Of a stretch of DNA of 64,000 nt, positions 34,022 to 43,083 are shown piece by piece; the stretch's first letter is position 1, and each line of letters begins with the position of its first letter. Source of the stretch: Kitasatospora setae KM-6054. Lineage in GTDB: Bacteria; Actinomycetota; Actinomycetes; Streptomycetales; Streptomycetaceae. The position numbers and the translations under genes were made by a program. Under the pieces are notes generated by a model. The model saw nothing but the letters and a program-made list of their open reading frames with translations, was not told where the DNA came from and did no database searches. Location of the stretch: NCBI RefSeq assembly GCF_000269985.1, contig NC_016109.1, forward strand, positions 496,001 through 560,000, read 5' to 3'.

Positions 34022-35392
34022 TCAGGCAGCGGTCTCGGGCGCCAGGACGGCGCTGAAGTGCCGCAGGTGCGGGGGCTGCCGGACGATCCGGTAGCCGCCG
34101 AGGCGGTCGGCGCGGGCGGCCGCGGCGGCGGCGGTGCGGACGACGTGCTCCAGGTGGCTGCGGGTGTAGACGCGGCGGGGCAGGGCGAGGCGCAGCAGCT
34201 CGCGGCGGGCGGGGGTGTCGGGGCCCCCGGCCGGGTCGGGGCGGCCGAAGGTGAGGGAGCCCATCTCGGCGCAGCGGACGCCGCCCGCACGGTAGAGCTC
34301 GCAGGCGAGCGAGACGGCGGGCAGGCTGCGGGCGGGCAGGTGCGGGAGGAGCGCGGCGGCGTCGAGGTAGACGGCGTGGCAGCCGGGCGGGGTGAGGACG
34401 GGCACTCCGGCGTCCTGGAGGGCGCGGGCGAACCAGGCGGTGGTGGACTCGCGGTCGGCGAGGTAGTCCGGGTCGGTGGCCTCGGCGAGGCCGGTGGCGA
34501 GGGCTTCGAGGTCGCGGCCGGAGAGTCCGCCGTAGCTGGTGTAGCCCTCGGTGGCGATCAGCAGGTTGCGGCAGCGTTCGGCGAGTTCGTCGTCCTGGAG
34601 GGTGAGGAAGCCGCCGATGTTGCCGAAGGCGTCCTTCTTCATGCTGCACCAGGAGCCGTCGGCGAGCCGGAACAGTTCGCGGGCCACCTCGGCGGCGCTG
34701 CGGCCGGCGGCGGCCGGGTCGCGGCGGGTGACCAGGTGGGCGTTCTCGGCGAACCGGGCGGCGTCCAGGAAGAACGGGACGCCGGCGGCGCGGGCGCGGG
34801 CGGCGACCTCGCGGGCGTGCGCGGGCGAGACGGGGTGGCCGCCGCCGGCGTTGTCGGTGACGGTGAGGACGACCAGGGCGGCAGGCGGCCCGGGGTGGCC
34901 GGGGGCGAGGTGGGCGGCGAGCCGGTCGAGGTCGAGGTTGCCCTTGAACGGGTGCGGGGCGTCGTCCCGGGCCTCGGGGCCGGGCAGGTCGACGGGGTCG
35001 CCGCCGGCCAGCAGGACGTTGGCGATGGTGGTGTCGAAGTGCCCGTTGGCGAGGGTGACCCGGCCGGCGACGGGCAGCGACTGGAACAGGATCCGCTCCG
35101 CCGCCCGCCCCTGGTGCACCGGCAGGACGTGCCGGTGGCCGGTGAGTTCGCGCACCGCGTCCTCGAAGCGGCGGTACGAGCGGGCGCCGGCGTACGACTC
35201 GTCGCCGTTCATCAGCGCGCTCCACTGGCGGGCCGACATCGCGCCGGTTCCGGAGTCGGTCAGCAGGTCGATGGTGACCTCCGCCGCGTCCAGCCGGAAC
35301 AGGTTGTACCCGGCGGCGGCCAGGCCGGCCGCCCGCTGACCGGGCGTCAGGAAGGGAATCGGTTCGACGGCCTTGATCCGGTAGGGCTCCAC
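34022..35392 (-). CDS. Tryptophanase/tyrosine phenol-lyase-like beta-eliminating lyase
   Basis: A 456-residue PLP lyase of the beta-eliminating lyase family. It starts EPYRIKAVEPIPFLT like tryptophanases and has DLLTDSGTGAMS, HQGRAAERILF, TVTDNAGGGHPVSP and SMKKDAFGNIGGF, where the second Lys of KK is the likely PLP lysine. Products would be indole or phenol (or sulfide from cysteine), pyruvate and ammonia; specificity cannot be read. GTG at 35392 follows GGGAGG. It points the same way as the shell and desulfurase genes, 200 bases upstream of the shell start, and may belong to the same sulfur/amino-acid unit. Confidence 0.85.
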   Translation of the reverse strand: MEPYRIKAVEPIPFLTPGQRAAGLAAAGYNLFRLDAAEVTIDLLTDSGTGAMSARQWSALMNGDESYAGARSYRRFEDAVRELTGHRHVLPVHQGRAAERILFQSLPVAGRVTLANGHFDTTIANVLLAGGDPVDLPGPEARDDAPHPFKGNLDLDRLAAHLAPGHPGPPAALVVLTVTDNAGGGHPVSPAHAREVAARARAAGVPFFLDAARFAENAHLVTRRDPAAAGRSAAEVARELFRLADGSWCSMKKDAFGNIGGFLTLQDDELAERCRNLLIATEGYTSYGGLSGRDLEALATGLAEATDPDYLADRESTTAWFARALQDAGVPVLTPPGCHAVYLDAAALLPHLPARSLPAVSLACELYRAGGVRCAEMGSLTFGRPDPAGGPDTPARRELLRLALPRRVYTRSHLEHVVRTAAAAAARADRLGGYRIVRQPPHLRHFSAVLAPETAA

Positions 35393-35632
35393 GGCTTCCT
35401 CCCACGGTGCTCCGCACGCCGCTGCGGCGGTGCGGGGTTCTGGTTCGCTCCTGCCTTGGAGTTCGGCACCGACGCACCGCAGGTGGCGGTGCGTCCGGGG
35501 GAATCCGGTGGAATCCGCCGGTCCGGGGGCGGGGGTTCAACATCCGCGTGCGGGCCACGGGCGGCGGGGCGCATAGCATCGGACGGCCGGCGCCTGTCGG
35601 GCGGCCGGCGCCCCCGTCCAGGAGGAACCGTG

Positions 35633-36664
35633 ATGCGACTCGACCTCGCCGCCACCGCCCTGCCCGCCGAATCGCCCGGACTGGCCAGGCTGGCCGAGGA
35701 GGCCGGGGCCGACCGGATCTCGCTGGCGGAGACCTCGCACGACCCGTTCCTGCAACTGGCCCGGGCGGCCGACCGGACCGGGCGGATCGGGCTGGCCACC
35801 GGGGTCGCGGTCGCGCTGGCCCGGACCCCGATGCTGCTCGCGTACCAGGCGTGGGGGCTGCACGAGAGCTCCGGCAGGCGGGCCGCGATCGGGCTCGGCA
35901 CCCAGATCAAGCCGCACGTGGTGCGCCGGTTCGGCATGCCGTGGGACCGGCCGGCCGACCGGATGCGGGAGTACGTGGCGGCGGTCCGGGCGGTCTGGCA
36001 CAGCTGGCAGACCGGCGAACGGCTGGCGTTCCGGGGCGAGTTCTACCGGCACACGCTGATGACCCCGGTGTTCGCGCCCGACCCGCTGCCGTACGGCCCG
36101 CCGCCGCTGCTGCTGGCCGGCGTCGGACCGCTGATGACCGCCGCCGCCGGGGCCGTCGCCGACGGCTTCCTGGCGCACCCGTTCTGCACGCCCCGACACC
36201 TGGCCGAACGGGTGCTGCCCGGCGTGCGGGCCGCCCGGGCGGCGGCGGAGGCGGCCGGCGAGCCGTGGACCGCCCGCCCGTTCGAGGTGGTCGCCAACGT
36301 GCTGGTGGCCACCGGCCGCGACGAGCCCGAGTACCTGGCCAACCTGCGGCTGGTCCGCGAGCGGCTGGCCTTCTACGCCTCCACCCCCGCCTACCGCCCG
36401 GTCCTGGAGACCCACGGCTGGGGCGGCCTCCAGGAGGAACTGCACCGGCTCTCCACCCGGGGCCGCTGGCAGGAGATGGGCGAGGCGCTGGACGACACCG
36501 TGCTGCGCGCCTTCGCCGTCACCGGCACCCCCGCCGAGGCCGCCCGCGAACTCCTCGACCGCTACGGCCCGTTGGCCGACCGCCTCTGCCTGACCGTCCC
36601 CGACGGCACCGACCCGACCCCGCTGCTGCACACCCTCACGGCGGCCCGCGCACTCACCCGCTGA
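35633..36664 (+). CDS. F420-dependent LLM-class oxidoreductase
   Basis: A 343-residue TIM-barrel oxidoreductase of the luciferase-like group (TIGR03617-like). Signs are SLAETSHDPFLQLARAADRT, the GLATGVAVALARTPMLLAYQ segment, RRAAIGLGTQIKPHV and LLAGVGPLMTAAAG, all parts of the cofactor-binding face. Probably uses F420. GTG at 35630 and ATG at 35633 are both well placed after AGGAGG; the ATG is used here. Monocistronic, divergent from the lyase gene. Confidence 0.85.
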   Translation: MRLDLAATALPAESPGLARLAEEAGADRISLAETSHDPFLQLARAADRTGRIGLATGVAVALARTPMLLAYQAWGLHESSGRRAAIGLGTQIKPHVVRRFGMPWDRPADRMREYVAAVRAVWHSWQTGERLAFRGEFYRHTLMTPVFAPDPLPYGPPPLLLAGVGPLMTAAAGAVADGFLAHPFCTPRHLAERVLPGVRAARAAAEAAGEPWTARPFEVVANVLVATGRDEPEYLANLRLVRERLAFYASTPAYRPVLETHGWGGLQEELHRLSTRGRWQEMGEALDDTVLRAFAVTGTPAEAARELLDRYGPLADRLCLTVPDGTDPTPLLHTLTAARALTR

Positions 36665-36724
36665 GCCCGGGCCGTCCCCCGGCTCGGCGCCGGGCCGGCC
36701 GGAGGTGGCGAGCGGCGAGCGGGT

Positions 36725-37333
36725 TCAGCGGGCCGGGCGCCACATGGTGGTGACGACGTGGCCGGTGGCGGTGGTGATCTCCGTGCGCGGGACGAAGCCG
36801 AGGCTGCGGTAGCGGGCCAGGTTGGCCGGGTTGGAGGACTCCAGGTAGGCCGGGGCGCCGAGGGCGTCGATCCGCTCCAGGCCGCGGGCGAGCAGGGCCG
36901 TGCCGAGGCCCTTGCCGCGGTGGTCGCGGTGGACGCCGAGCAGGGTGAGGTAGAAGCAGGGCACGCCGGGGTGGGCGGCTTCCAGCTGGTCGTAGACGGC
37001 CAGGATCGCCCGGGCCGCCTCCTCCCCCGCCGCCTCGGTGAGCAGCCCGGGCAGCAGCTCGGCCTCCCGGGCGGTGAGTTCGGTGCCGCCCGGCGGGATC
37101 CACACGGCGACGGCCTCCGCGCCGGGGGTGACCCGGGTCCAGGGGTAGCGCAGCGCGGAGGCCGCGTACAGCCGCCACATCACGGCGGCCTGCTCGGCGC
37201 GCCGGGCCGGGTCGGGAAAGGCCGGGCCCCAGAGCGGGTCGTGGAAGAACGCGCTGGTCAGGGTGGAGACCATGGCGTCGAGGTCGGCGGGGGTGGCGGT
37301 CCGGTCGGGGCCGGACGGGTTGCTGCTGGTCAC
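36725..37333 (-). CDS. GNAT acetyltransferase
   Basis: A 202-residue GNAT with FYLTLLGVHRDHRGKGLGTA (strand 4 plus the acetyl-CoA loop RGKGLG) and PAYLESSNPANLARYRSLGF at the end. The N-terminal half contains AFFHDPLWGPAFPD, typical of a group of actinobacterial GNATs of unknown substrate. GTG at 37333; no strong ribosome site. Confidence 0.8.
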   Translation of the reverse strand: MTSSNPSGPDRTATPADLDAMVSTLTSAFFHDPLWGPAFPDPARRAEQAAVMWRLYAASALRYPWTRVTPGAEAVAVWIPPGGTELTAREAELLPGLLTEAAGEEAARAILAVYDQLEAAHPGVPCFYLTLLGVHRDHRGKGLGTALLARGLERIDALGAPAYLESSNPANLARYRSLGFVPRTEITTATGHVVTTMWRPAR

Positions 37334-37403
37334 CGTCGCACGGTAGCCGGACGGGGCGGCCGGGCGCTCGACGGAATCCGTGGCGGGCCCGGCCGCCCGG
37401 TCG

Positions 37404-37425
37404 ATTCTCAGAGGATTCTCAGAGG
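37404..37425. repeat. Perfect 11-bp direct repeat upstream of doxX
   Basis: ATTCTCAGAGG twice without spacer, about 135 bases before the DoxX gene and 71 from the GNAT start. Unusual AT content for this DNA; could be an OmpR/PhoP-type binding site. Confidence 0.5.
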
Positions 37426-37559
37426 TTTCCGCACTTGGCGGGAGAGCTGACCCCACGTCAGAATTGTCGGCGTCCCTTCAGCCCGGACGGCGTCCCCCCT
37501 CCCCGTCGCCGGAAGCTCCCCCGCATCCGTTCGAGGTCACTTTCCCACGAGGAGTCGTC

Positions 37560-37994
37560 ATGTCCGAAGAGCTCTCCCGGCTCGCCGAGCGCGCCCGTCC
37601 CACCGTCCTCGGCCTGGCCCGGATCGTGGTGTCGCTGCTGTTCGCCTGCCACGGGGCGGCGACCCTGTTCGGCGTCCTGGGCGGAGCGTACGGCAAGGCG
37701 CCGCAGGTCGGCGAGTGGCCCGGCTGGTGGGCGGCGCTGATCCAGCTGGTGGGCGGCGCCCTGGTGCTGGTCGGGCTGGCCGTGCGGCCGGCGGCGCTGC
37801 TGTGCTCGGGGTCGATGGCGTACGCGTACTTCAGCGTGCACCAGGAGAACGCGCTGTGGCCGATCCAGAACGGGGGCGAGGCGTCCGTGATGTTCTGCTG
37901 GGCGTTCCTGCTGTTCGCCGTGGTCGGACCGGGCGGACTCGCCCTGGGCGTGCTGCTCCGGCGGCCGGCCCGGCCGCAGCCCGCCACCGCCTGA
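37560..37994 (+). CDS. DoxX-family membrane protein
   Basis: A 144-residue four-helix inner-membrane protein. Segments at about residues 17-37 (VLGLARIVVSLLFACHG), 58-76, 82-98 and 109-130. The family is linked to thiol-redox and thiosulfate:quinone functions and to polymer degradation, but no activity can be assigned here. ATG at 37560 follows GAGGAG. GGAYGKAPQVGEWPGWWAAL between helices 1 and 2 is typical. Confidence 0.85.
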   Translation: MSEELSRLAERARPTVLGLARIVVSLLFACHGAATLFGVLGGAYGKAPQVGEWPGWWAALIQLVGGALVLVGLAVRPAALLCSGSMAYAYFSVHQENALWPIQNGGEASVMFCWAFLLFAVVGPGGLALGVLLRRPARPQPATA

Positions 37995-38095
37995 CCACTT
38001 GAGCGCCTGACTGCTTGACCACTTGACCGCATCCCGGCCCGCGTACGCCGCGCGCCGGGGTGCGGTCAGTCGGCGCGCGGTCAGCCGGCGCGCGG

Positions 38096-38884
38096 TTAGC
38101 CGGGGCTGGGCGCCAGTGCCCGCCGGCGGCCGCACCGGGGGCGGCCGGCACGCGGGCGGCCGGCCCGGTCGGGGGCCCGGATGAAGGTGAAGGCGAGCAG
38201 GAACAGCGCGGTCGCGGCGATCGAGTCCAGCCAGTAGTGGTTGGCCGTGCCGACTATCACCGTCAGGGTGATCAGCGGGTGCAGCAGCCACAGCCAGCGC
38301 CAGCGCGAGCGGGTGGCGGCGATCAGGCCGATCGCCACCATCAGCGCCCAGCCGAAGTGCAGCGAGGGCATCGCGGCGAACTGGTTGGAGAGGTGGTCGG
38401 CGTCGGGCGGGCCGTACACCGAGGGGCCGTAGAGCCGGGCGGTGTCCTGGAGCCCGGTGGACTCCAGCATCCGCGGCGGGGCCAGCGGGAAGGCGAACGG
38501 CAGCACCAGCGCGACCGAGGTGACGGCGGCCAGCACCCGGCGCGACCACAGGTAGTGCGCGGGGCGGCGGACGTACAGCCAGACCAGGAAGAGCACCGTC
38601 GCGGGGAAGTGCACCGTCGCGTAGTAGGTGTTCGCCAGGTGCACCACCGCGCCGCTGTGCAGCAGCAGCGACTGCACGCCGCCCTCGCCGGGGAGGTGGA
38701 CGGCCCGTTCCAGGCCCCAGACCCGGTCGGCGTTGTGGAAGGCAGCGGTGGTGTGGCCGATGGCCAGTCGGCGGCCGAATTTGTAGACCAGGAACAGCCC
38801 CAGCACCAGCAGCAGTTCCCGCACCAGCGGCGGCCGGGCCGCCGTCCCCTTCCGGGGTCCGGCCGGCTCCGTTCGGACGTGCAC
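38096..38884 (-). CDS. PAP2-type membrane phosphatase/phosphotransferase
   Basis: A 262-residue integral membrane protein of the PAP2_3 (inositolphosphotransferase-like) group. Six hydrophobic segments; active-site motifs are AMPSLHFGWALM (SxxxH-type C2) and GTANHYWLDSIA (His-x4-Asp C3), with a C1-like LAPPRMLE before them, so chemistry is on the outer face of the membrane. Substrate would be a lipid phosphate. GTG at 38884. The C-terminus is basic (RPRAGRPRCGRRR). Divergent from a TetR gene over two overlapping palindromes. Confidence 0.85.
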   Translation of the reverse strand: MHVRTEPAGPRKGTAARPPLVRELLLVLGLFLVYKFGRRLAIGHTTAAFHNADRVWGLERAVHLPGEGGVQSLLLHSGAVVHLANTYYATVHFPATVLFLVWLYVRRPAHYLWSRRVLAAVTSVALVLPFAFPLAPPRMLESTGLQDTARLYGPSVYGPPDADHLSNQFAAMPSLHFGWALMVAIGLIAATRSRWRWLWLLHPLITLTVIVGTANHYWLDSIAATALFLLAFTFIRAPDRAGRPRAGRPRCGRRRALAPSPG

Positions 38885-38933
38885 CGCTGCCCCCTCCGTG
38901 TCGGGCGCGCCGCTTGGACGGTGCCCGGGTGTG

Positions 38934-38970
38934 TCGATACGCTGACGTATCGATACGTGAACGTATCGAT
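38934..38970. promoter_or_regulatory. Two overlapping palindromic TetR operators
   Basis: First site 38934-38953: TCGATACG, CTGA, CGTATCGA. Second site 38949-38970: ATCGATACGT, GA, ACGTATCGAT. Both perfect and sharing five bases; the second lies 66 bases before the TetR start and the first 50 bases from the PAP2 start. Confidence 0.75.
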
Positions 38971-39035
38971 GGTTTATGCATCGTACATTCGCCCTTCACC
39001 GCACCGACCCCACGGGGATGCCATGACGCCACCGA

Positions 39036-39632
39036 GTGCCGCTCCGCCGGATCCCCCCCGCGTCCCGCTCGAAGATCAGCCCCGCGCGCGAGCGGGAGTT
39101 CTTCGAGGCGGTGCTGGACGAGGTCCGCACCCACGGCTACCAGGCCGTCACCATGGAGGGCGTGGCCGCCCGCACCCGGTGCGGCAAGTCGACGCTCTAC
39201 CGGCACTGGGGCGGCAAGGCCCGGCTCGTCGCGGCCGCCCTGCGGGCCGGACGGGAGCCGCGCTGCGCGGGCATCGACACCGGTTCGCTGGCCGGCGACC
39301 TGCGCCGGGTCGCCGCGGCCGCCGGCGCCTGGTCCGACCACGACACCAGCCTGCTCCAGGCCCTCGGCTACGCGGTGATGACCGACAGCGACCTGCGCGA
39401 CGCGGTCCGGGAGACCGTGATCGCCCCCGAGCTCGCGGCCCTGGAAGCCCTCCTGCGACGCGGCGTGCGCCGCGGCGAGGTGGCCGCCGACCACCCGGCC
39501 CTGGAGTTCGTCCCCGGCATGATCTTCGGCATGACCCGGATCCGCCCCCTGTTCTCCGACCGCCCCGCCGACGCCGCGTACCTGGCGCGCTACGTGGAGG
39601 CCGCCGTCCTGCCCGCCCTCGGCCTGACCTGA
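39036..39632 (+). CDS. TetR-family regulator
   Basis: A 198-residue TetR regulator with the HTH VTMEGVAARTRCGKSTLYRH (turn and recognition helix) and a C-terminal TetR_C_16/11-like domain (TSLLQALGYAVMTDSDLRDA ... FVPGMIFGMTRIRPLF). GTG at 39036 is used because an in-frame stop precedes it closely; ribosome site weak. Presumed to bind the two overlapping palindromes and control itself and the PAP2 gene. Confidence 0.85.
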   Translation: MPLRRIPPASRSKISPAREREFFEAVLDEVRTHGYQAVTMEGVAARTRCGKSTLYRHWGGKARLVAAALRAGREPRCAGIDTGSLAGDLRRVAAAAGAWSDHDTSLLQALGYAVMTDSDLRDAVRETVIAPELAALEALLRRGVRRGEVAADHPALEFVPGMIFGMTRIRPLFSDRPADAAYLARYVEAAVLPALGLT

Positions 39633-39642
39633 CCCGACCTGG

Positions 39643-39687
39643 CCTGACCCGCACCGGCCTGACCCGCACCGGCCTGACCCGCACCGG
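39643..39687. repeat. Three perfect 15-bp tandem repeats
   Basis: CCTGACCCGCACCGG at 39643, 39658 and 39673, immediately after the tetR stop, in a convergent gap. Confidence 0.75.
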
Positions 39688-39726
39688 CGCACGTCGACGG
39701 GCCCGGAGAGGCTCGCGGGCGCGGGG

Positions 39727-40548
39727 TCAGGCGTGCAGTTCGCCGTCGACGACGGTGACGGCGCGGCCGGTGAGCAAGGTGCGGGGGCCGCGCAGGCGGG
39801 TGCGGACCAGGCCGGTGCGGCGGCCGCCCTGGTGGCCGGTGAGGTCGTCGCGGCGCAGGCGGGCGGACCAGTACGGGGCGAGGGCGGTGTGGGCGCTGCC
39901 GGTGACCGGGTCCTCGTCGATGCCGTAGGCGGGGAAGAAGCAGCGCGAGACGAACTGGTAGGCGCCGTCGGGGTCCTCGGCGAGGGCGGTGGCGATGATG
40001 CCGCGGGCGGAGAGCGGCCGGGCGACCAGCGCGGCGAAGTCGGGGGCCAGTGCGCGGACGGTCCTCTCGTCGGCGAGTTCGACCAGCAGGTCGCCGACGT
40101 CGGCCGAGGTGTCCCGGACCGCGACCGGCTCGGCGCCGAGCGCCGCGGCCAGCCCGTCCGGCACCGCGACGGGGGTGAGGTCGGAGGTGGGGAAGTCCAT
40201 GGTGACCGCGCCGTCGGGCCCGGTCTCGGCGGTCAGGATCCCGCAGCGGGCGGTGAACCGGACCGGGCCGGTGGCCGTGCCGGTGGTGTGCAGGACGTGC
40301 GCGGTGGCCAGGGTGGCGTGGCCGCACATGTCCACCTCGGTGACGGGCGTGAACCAGCGCAGCGCCCAGTCCGCGTCCCCGCCGGGCGGCAGCGGGTGGG
40401 CGAAGGCCGTCTCGGAGAGGTTGACCTCGGCGGCCACCCGCTGCAGCCAGTCGTCCGCCGGGAAGCCGGCGGAGTCCAGCAGCACGACCGCGGCCGGGTT
40501 GCCGCCGAACGGGCGGTCGGTGAAGGCGTCGACGATTCGAATCCGCAT
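39727..40548 (-). CDS. PhzF-family isomerase
   Basis: A 273-residue PhzF/YddE-type isomerase with two matching diaminopimelate-epimerase-like halves. Active-site Glu is in VNLSETAFAHP; further signatures are the start MRIRIVDAFTDRPFGGNPAA, DMCGHATLATAHVL and IDEDPVTGSAHTAL. PhzF itself isomerises a phenazine precursor, but most relatives have unknown substrates and there are no phenazine genes here. ATG at 40548. The C-terminus is a little Arg-rich. Confidence 0.9.
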   Translation of the reverse strand: MRIRIVDAFTDRPFGGNPAAVVLLDSAGFPADDWLQRVAAEVNLSETAFAHPLPPGGDADWALRWFTPVTEVDMCGHATLATAHVLHTTGTATGPVRFTARCGILTAETGPDGAVTMDFPTSDLTPVAVPDGLAAALGAEPVAVRDTSADVGDLLVELADERTVRALAPDFAALVARPLSARGIIATALAEDPDGAYQFVSRCFFPAYGIDEDPVTGSAHTALAPYWSARLRRDDLTGHQGGRRTGLVRTRLRGPRTLLTGRAVTVVDGELHA

Positions 40549-40663
40549 GCCCCGGAAGGTACGGCAGCGACGGCCCGGCGGCCAAGGACTGACACCTGCG
40601 CCCGGGCGCTGCCCAGGCCACCGCCGCGTCCGGGGCACCGACGCGTCCGGGACGGCGCCGCGC

Positions 40664-41629
40664 TCAGAGCACCTTCGCCGCGAAGGCCAGCATCGCGGGG
40701 ACGTGGTGCGCGCCGCCGCCCTCGTGGCCGTTGTACGGGTAGACCGCGATCTCCTTCGGGCCGCGGTAGTGGTGGTAGGAGGCGAAGACGGTCTCCGGCG
40801 GGCACACCTCGTCCATCAGCGCGACCGAGTACAGCGCCGGGGCGGTGGCGCGGGCCGCGAAGTGCAGGCCGTCGACGTAGGCGAGGGTGGCGAAGACGGT
40901 CTCCACCTTGTCGCGGTGGACCTTGCAGAAGTCGGCGACCTCCTTGTACGGGAAGGCGTCGGTGATCTCGGTGGCGCGCCGGATGTGCTGGAGGAACGGC
41001 ACCTCAGCGACCACCCCGGCCAGGTCCGGCACCAGGCCCGCGACGGCCAGGGCCAGCCCGCCGCCCTGGCTGCTGCCCGCCACCAGCACCCGTTCCGGGT
41101 CGATCCCGGGGTGGGTGCGGACGGCGTCCACGGCGCGCACCGCGTCGGTGTAGAGCCGCCGGTAGTAGTAGGCGGCCGGGTCGAGCACGCCCCGGGTCAT
41201 CGAGCCGGGGTGGGCCGGGCCCGCGCTGGGCGCCTCGTCGGAGGTGTCGCCGACCGCCCACCCGCCGCCCTGCCCCCGGGTGTCCATCACCAGGTGCGCG
41301 TACCCCGCGCTCGCCCACAGCAGGTGCTCGTGCGCCAGGCCCCGGCCGCCGCCGTACCCGACGTAGCTCACCACCGCCGGCAGCGGCCCCCCGGCCCCGC
41401 GCGGACGCACCAGCCAGCCCTTGATCGGCTGCCCCGCGTACCCGGGGAAGGTGACGTCCTCGACCGTGACGGTGGCCAGTCCGGTCTCGACCGCGACGGT
41501 GTCCAGCCGGGCGGGGACGGCCCTGGCCTCGGCCAGGGTGCCCGCCCAGAAGGCGGCGAAGTCGTCGGGTTCGGTCCGGGCCGGCCGGTGTTCGCGCAGC
41601 TCGGACAGGTTCATCGAGAGGAAGGCCAT
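40664..41629 (-). CDS. Acetyl xylan esterase / cephalosporin C deacetylase (AXE1) family
   Basis: A 321-residue carbohydrate esterase 7-like hydrolase. It has the family opening FLSMNLSELREHRP, VSYVGYGGGRGLA (oxyanion region), MDTRGQGGGWAVGDTSD, the nucleophile elbow VAGSSQGGG, the acid in LMDEVCPPETVFASYH and the His in YPYNGHEGGG. No signal peptide, so it acts on small acetylated sugars or drugs inside the cell. ATG at 41629; a second ATG (MNLSEL) five codons on is possible. Confidence 0.9.
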   Translation of the reverse strand: MAFLSMNLSELREHRPARTEPDDFAAFWAGTLAEARAVPARLDTVAVETGLATVTVEDVTFPGYAGQPIKGWLVRPRGAGGPLPAVVSYVGYGGGRGLAHEHLLWASAGYAHLVMDTRGQGGGWAVGDTSDEAPSAGPAHPGSMTRGVLDPAAYYYRRLYTDAVRAVDAVRTHPGIDPERVLVAGSSQGGGLALAVAGLVPDLAGVVAEVPFLQHIRRATEITDAFPYKEVADFCKVHRDKVETVFATLAYVDGLHFAARATAPALYSVALMDEVCPPETVFASYHHYRGPKEIAVYPYNGHEGGGAHHVPAMLAFAAKVL

Positions 41630-41815
41630 GACCGGCGAGGATAGGCGCGGGGCGCGGCCCGGCCAATGCCGGGTGGCACCCCGCGCCGGAAAACCGGGCC
41701 GTGGCGGGGCCGTCGCCGTGAAAGTTACATCGGGCCCGGCCCCGCTCCTCCGATCCCCGCCCGCTTCCCGCTGCCCGGCCCGACCGGGTCCGGTCCGGCC
41801 GGGGCGCCGGCCGGG

Positions 41816-43027
41816 TCAGCGGCAGAGCGCCGCGTCGACCGCGTCGGTCACGTGCTCGGCGGCGGGCGGCTCCGGGACGGTGGTGACGGTGATGTTCGCG
41901 GCCCGGCCGTCCTCCGTGACGCCGCCCCGGCTCCGGTGGCCCGGGGCGGTGCCGCCGTGGCCCCAGACCAGTCCGCCGCAGCTCAGCGGCCTGCTCTGGA
42001 TCCCGAGGCCGTAGCGGACGCCGGGGCCGAGCAGCTCGGCGGGCACGGTGCTGCGCATCTGGGCGAGCTGGGCGGCGGGCAGCAGTCGGCCGCCGAGCAG
42101 CGCGCCGTAGAACGCGTTGAGGTCGCTGTTGGTCGACACCACGGCGCCCGCGGCCCAGGCCATCGACGAGTCCATCTCGGTGTAGTCGACCAGCCGCGCT
42201 CCCGAGGCGGGTTCGCCGGTGTCGCCGGTGTTCAGGTAGCCGTGCGGGTGGGGCTCGCGGAGGGCGGTCTCCCCGGTGGCGGGGAGGTAGGTGTGGCGCA
42301 GGCCGATCCGGTCGATGACCCGCCTGGTGACCTCCTCGGCGTAGGGGCGGCCGGTCACCTTCTGGATCAGCAGGCCGGCGACCAGGTAGTTGGTGTTGCT
42401 GTACCCCCAGCCGGTGCCGGGGGCGAACACCGCCCGCTGGGCCAGTGCCCCGTCGAGGAGTTCGCGCGGCTCGAAGTACCGGTACTGGATGGTGGTGAAG
42501 TCGAGCAGCGCCGGGGCGAGCATGTAGTCGGGCAGGCCGCTGGTGTGCTGGAGCAGTTGACGGACCGTGATGTTCCGGCCGTCGACGCCGTCGCCGCGCA
42601 GCAGGCCGGGCAGGTAGGTGTCGACGCTGGCGTCCAGGCCGACCCGGCCCTCCGCGACCAGTTGCAGGACCACGACGGCGGTGAACGCCTTGGTGTTGCT
42701 GCCGGCCCGGATCTGCCCGTCGACCGGGACCCCGGCCCCGGTCGCCAGGTCGCCGACGCCGGCGGTGTAGGTGCGGCTGCGGCCGTCCCGCCCCTTGACG
42801 GTGGCGAGGGCGGCGGGCATCCCGTCCGCCTTCACCAGCGCGTCGAGGCGCTGCTGCACGACGTCCGGGCGCGGTGCGGCGGCGGGCGCGGCTGAGGCTG
42901 AGGCTGAGGCTGAGGCTGAGGTCGGGACGAGGGCGGTCAGCGCGAGTCCGGCGGCGGCCGTGGCCGTCATCGCGTGCCGGACCGCGCGGATGCGGCGCGC
43001 CGTGCGGCGCGGGGGGTGTTCGTTCAT
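41816..43027 (-). CDS. Secreted serine hydrolase (DD-peptidase-like), paralogue 1
   Basis: A 403-residue exported hydrolase of the beta-lactamase/D-Ala-D-Ala carboxypeptidase group. Tat-like n-region (RRTARRIRAVRH) and a signal peptide ending in a SASASASAS run coded by a GCTGAG microsatellite (about 42890-42920). Active-site motifs: SNTK (S110, K113), YSN in GYSNTNY, and HGG in VWGHGGTAPG. ATG at 43027 with AAGGAG upstream. The next gene upstream encodes a close paralogue in the same direction; the two share near-identical stretches. Confidence 0.9.
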   Translation of the reverse strand: MNEHPPRRTARRIRAVRHAMTATAAAGLALTALVPTSASASASASAAPAAAPRPDVVQQRLDALVKADGMPAALATVKGRDGRSRTYTAGVGDLATGAGVPVDGQIRAGSNTKAFTAVVVLQLVAEGRVGLDASVDTYLPGLLRGDGVDGRNITVRQLLQHTSGLPDYMLAPALLDFTTIQYRYFEPRELLDGALAQRAVFAPGTGWGYSNTNYLVAGLLIQKVTGRPYAEEVTRRVIDRIGLRHTYLPATGETALREPHPHGYLNTGDTGEPASGARLVDYTEMDSSMAWAAGAVVSTNSDLNAFYGALLGGRLLPAAQLAQMRSTVPAELLGPGVRYGLGIQSRPLSCGGLVWGHGGTAPGHRSRGGVTEDGRAANITVTTVPEPPAAEHVTDAVDAALCR

Positions 43028-43083
43028 CGGGGCTCCTTCTTCGCTCTTCGCTGGCGGGGGGTGGTGCGAGCCGGTGCGGCCGG

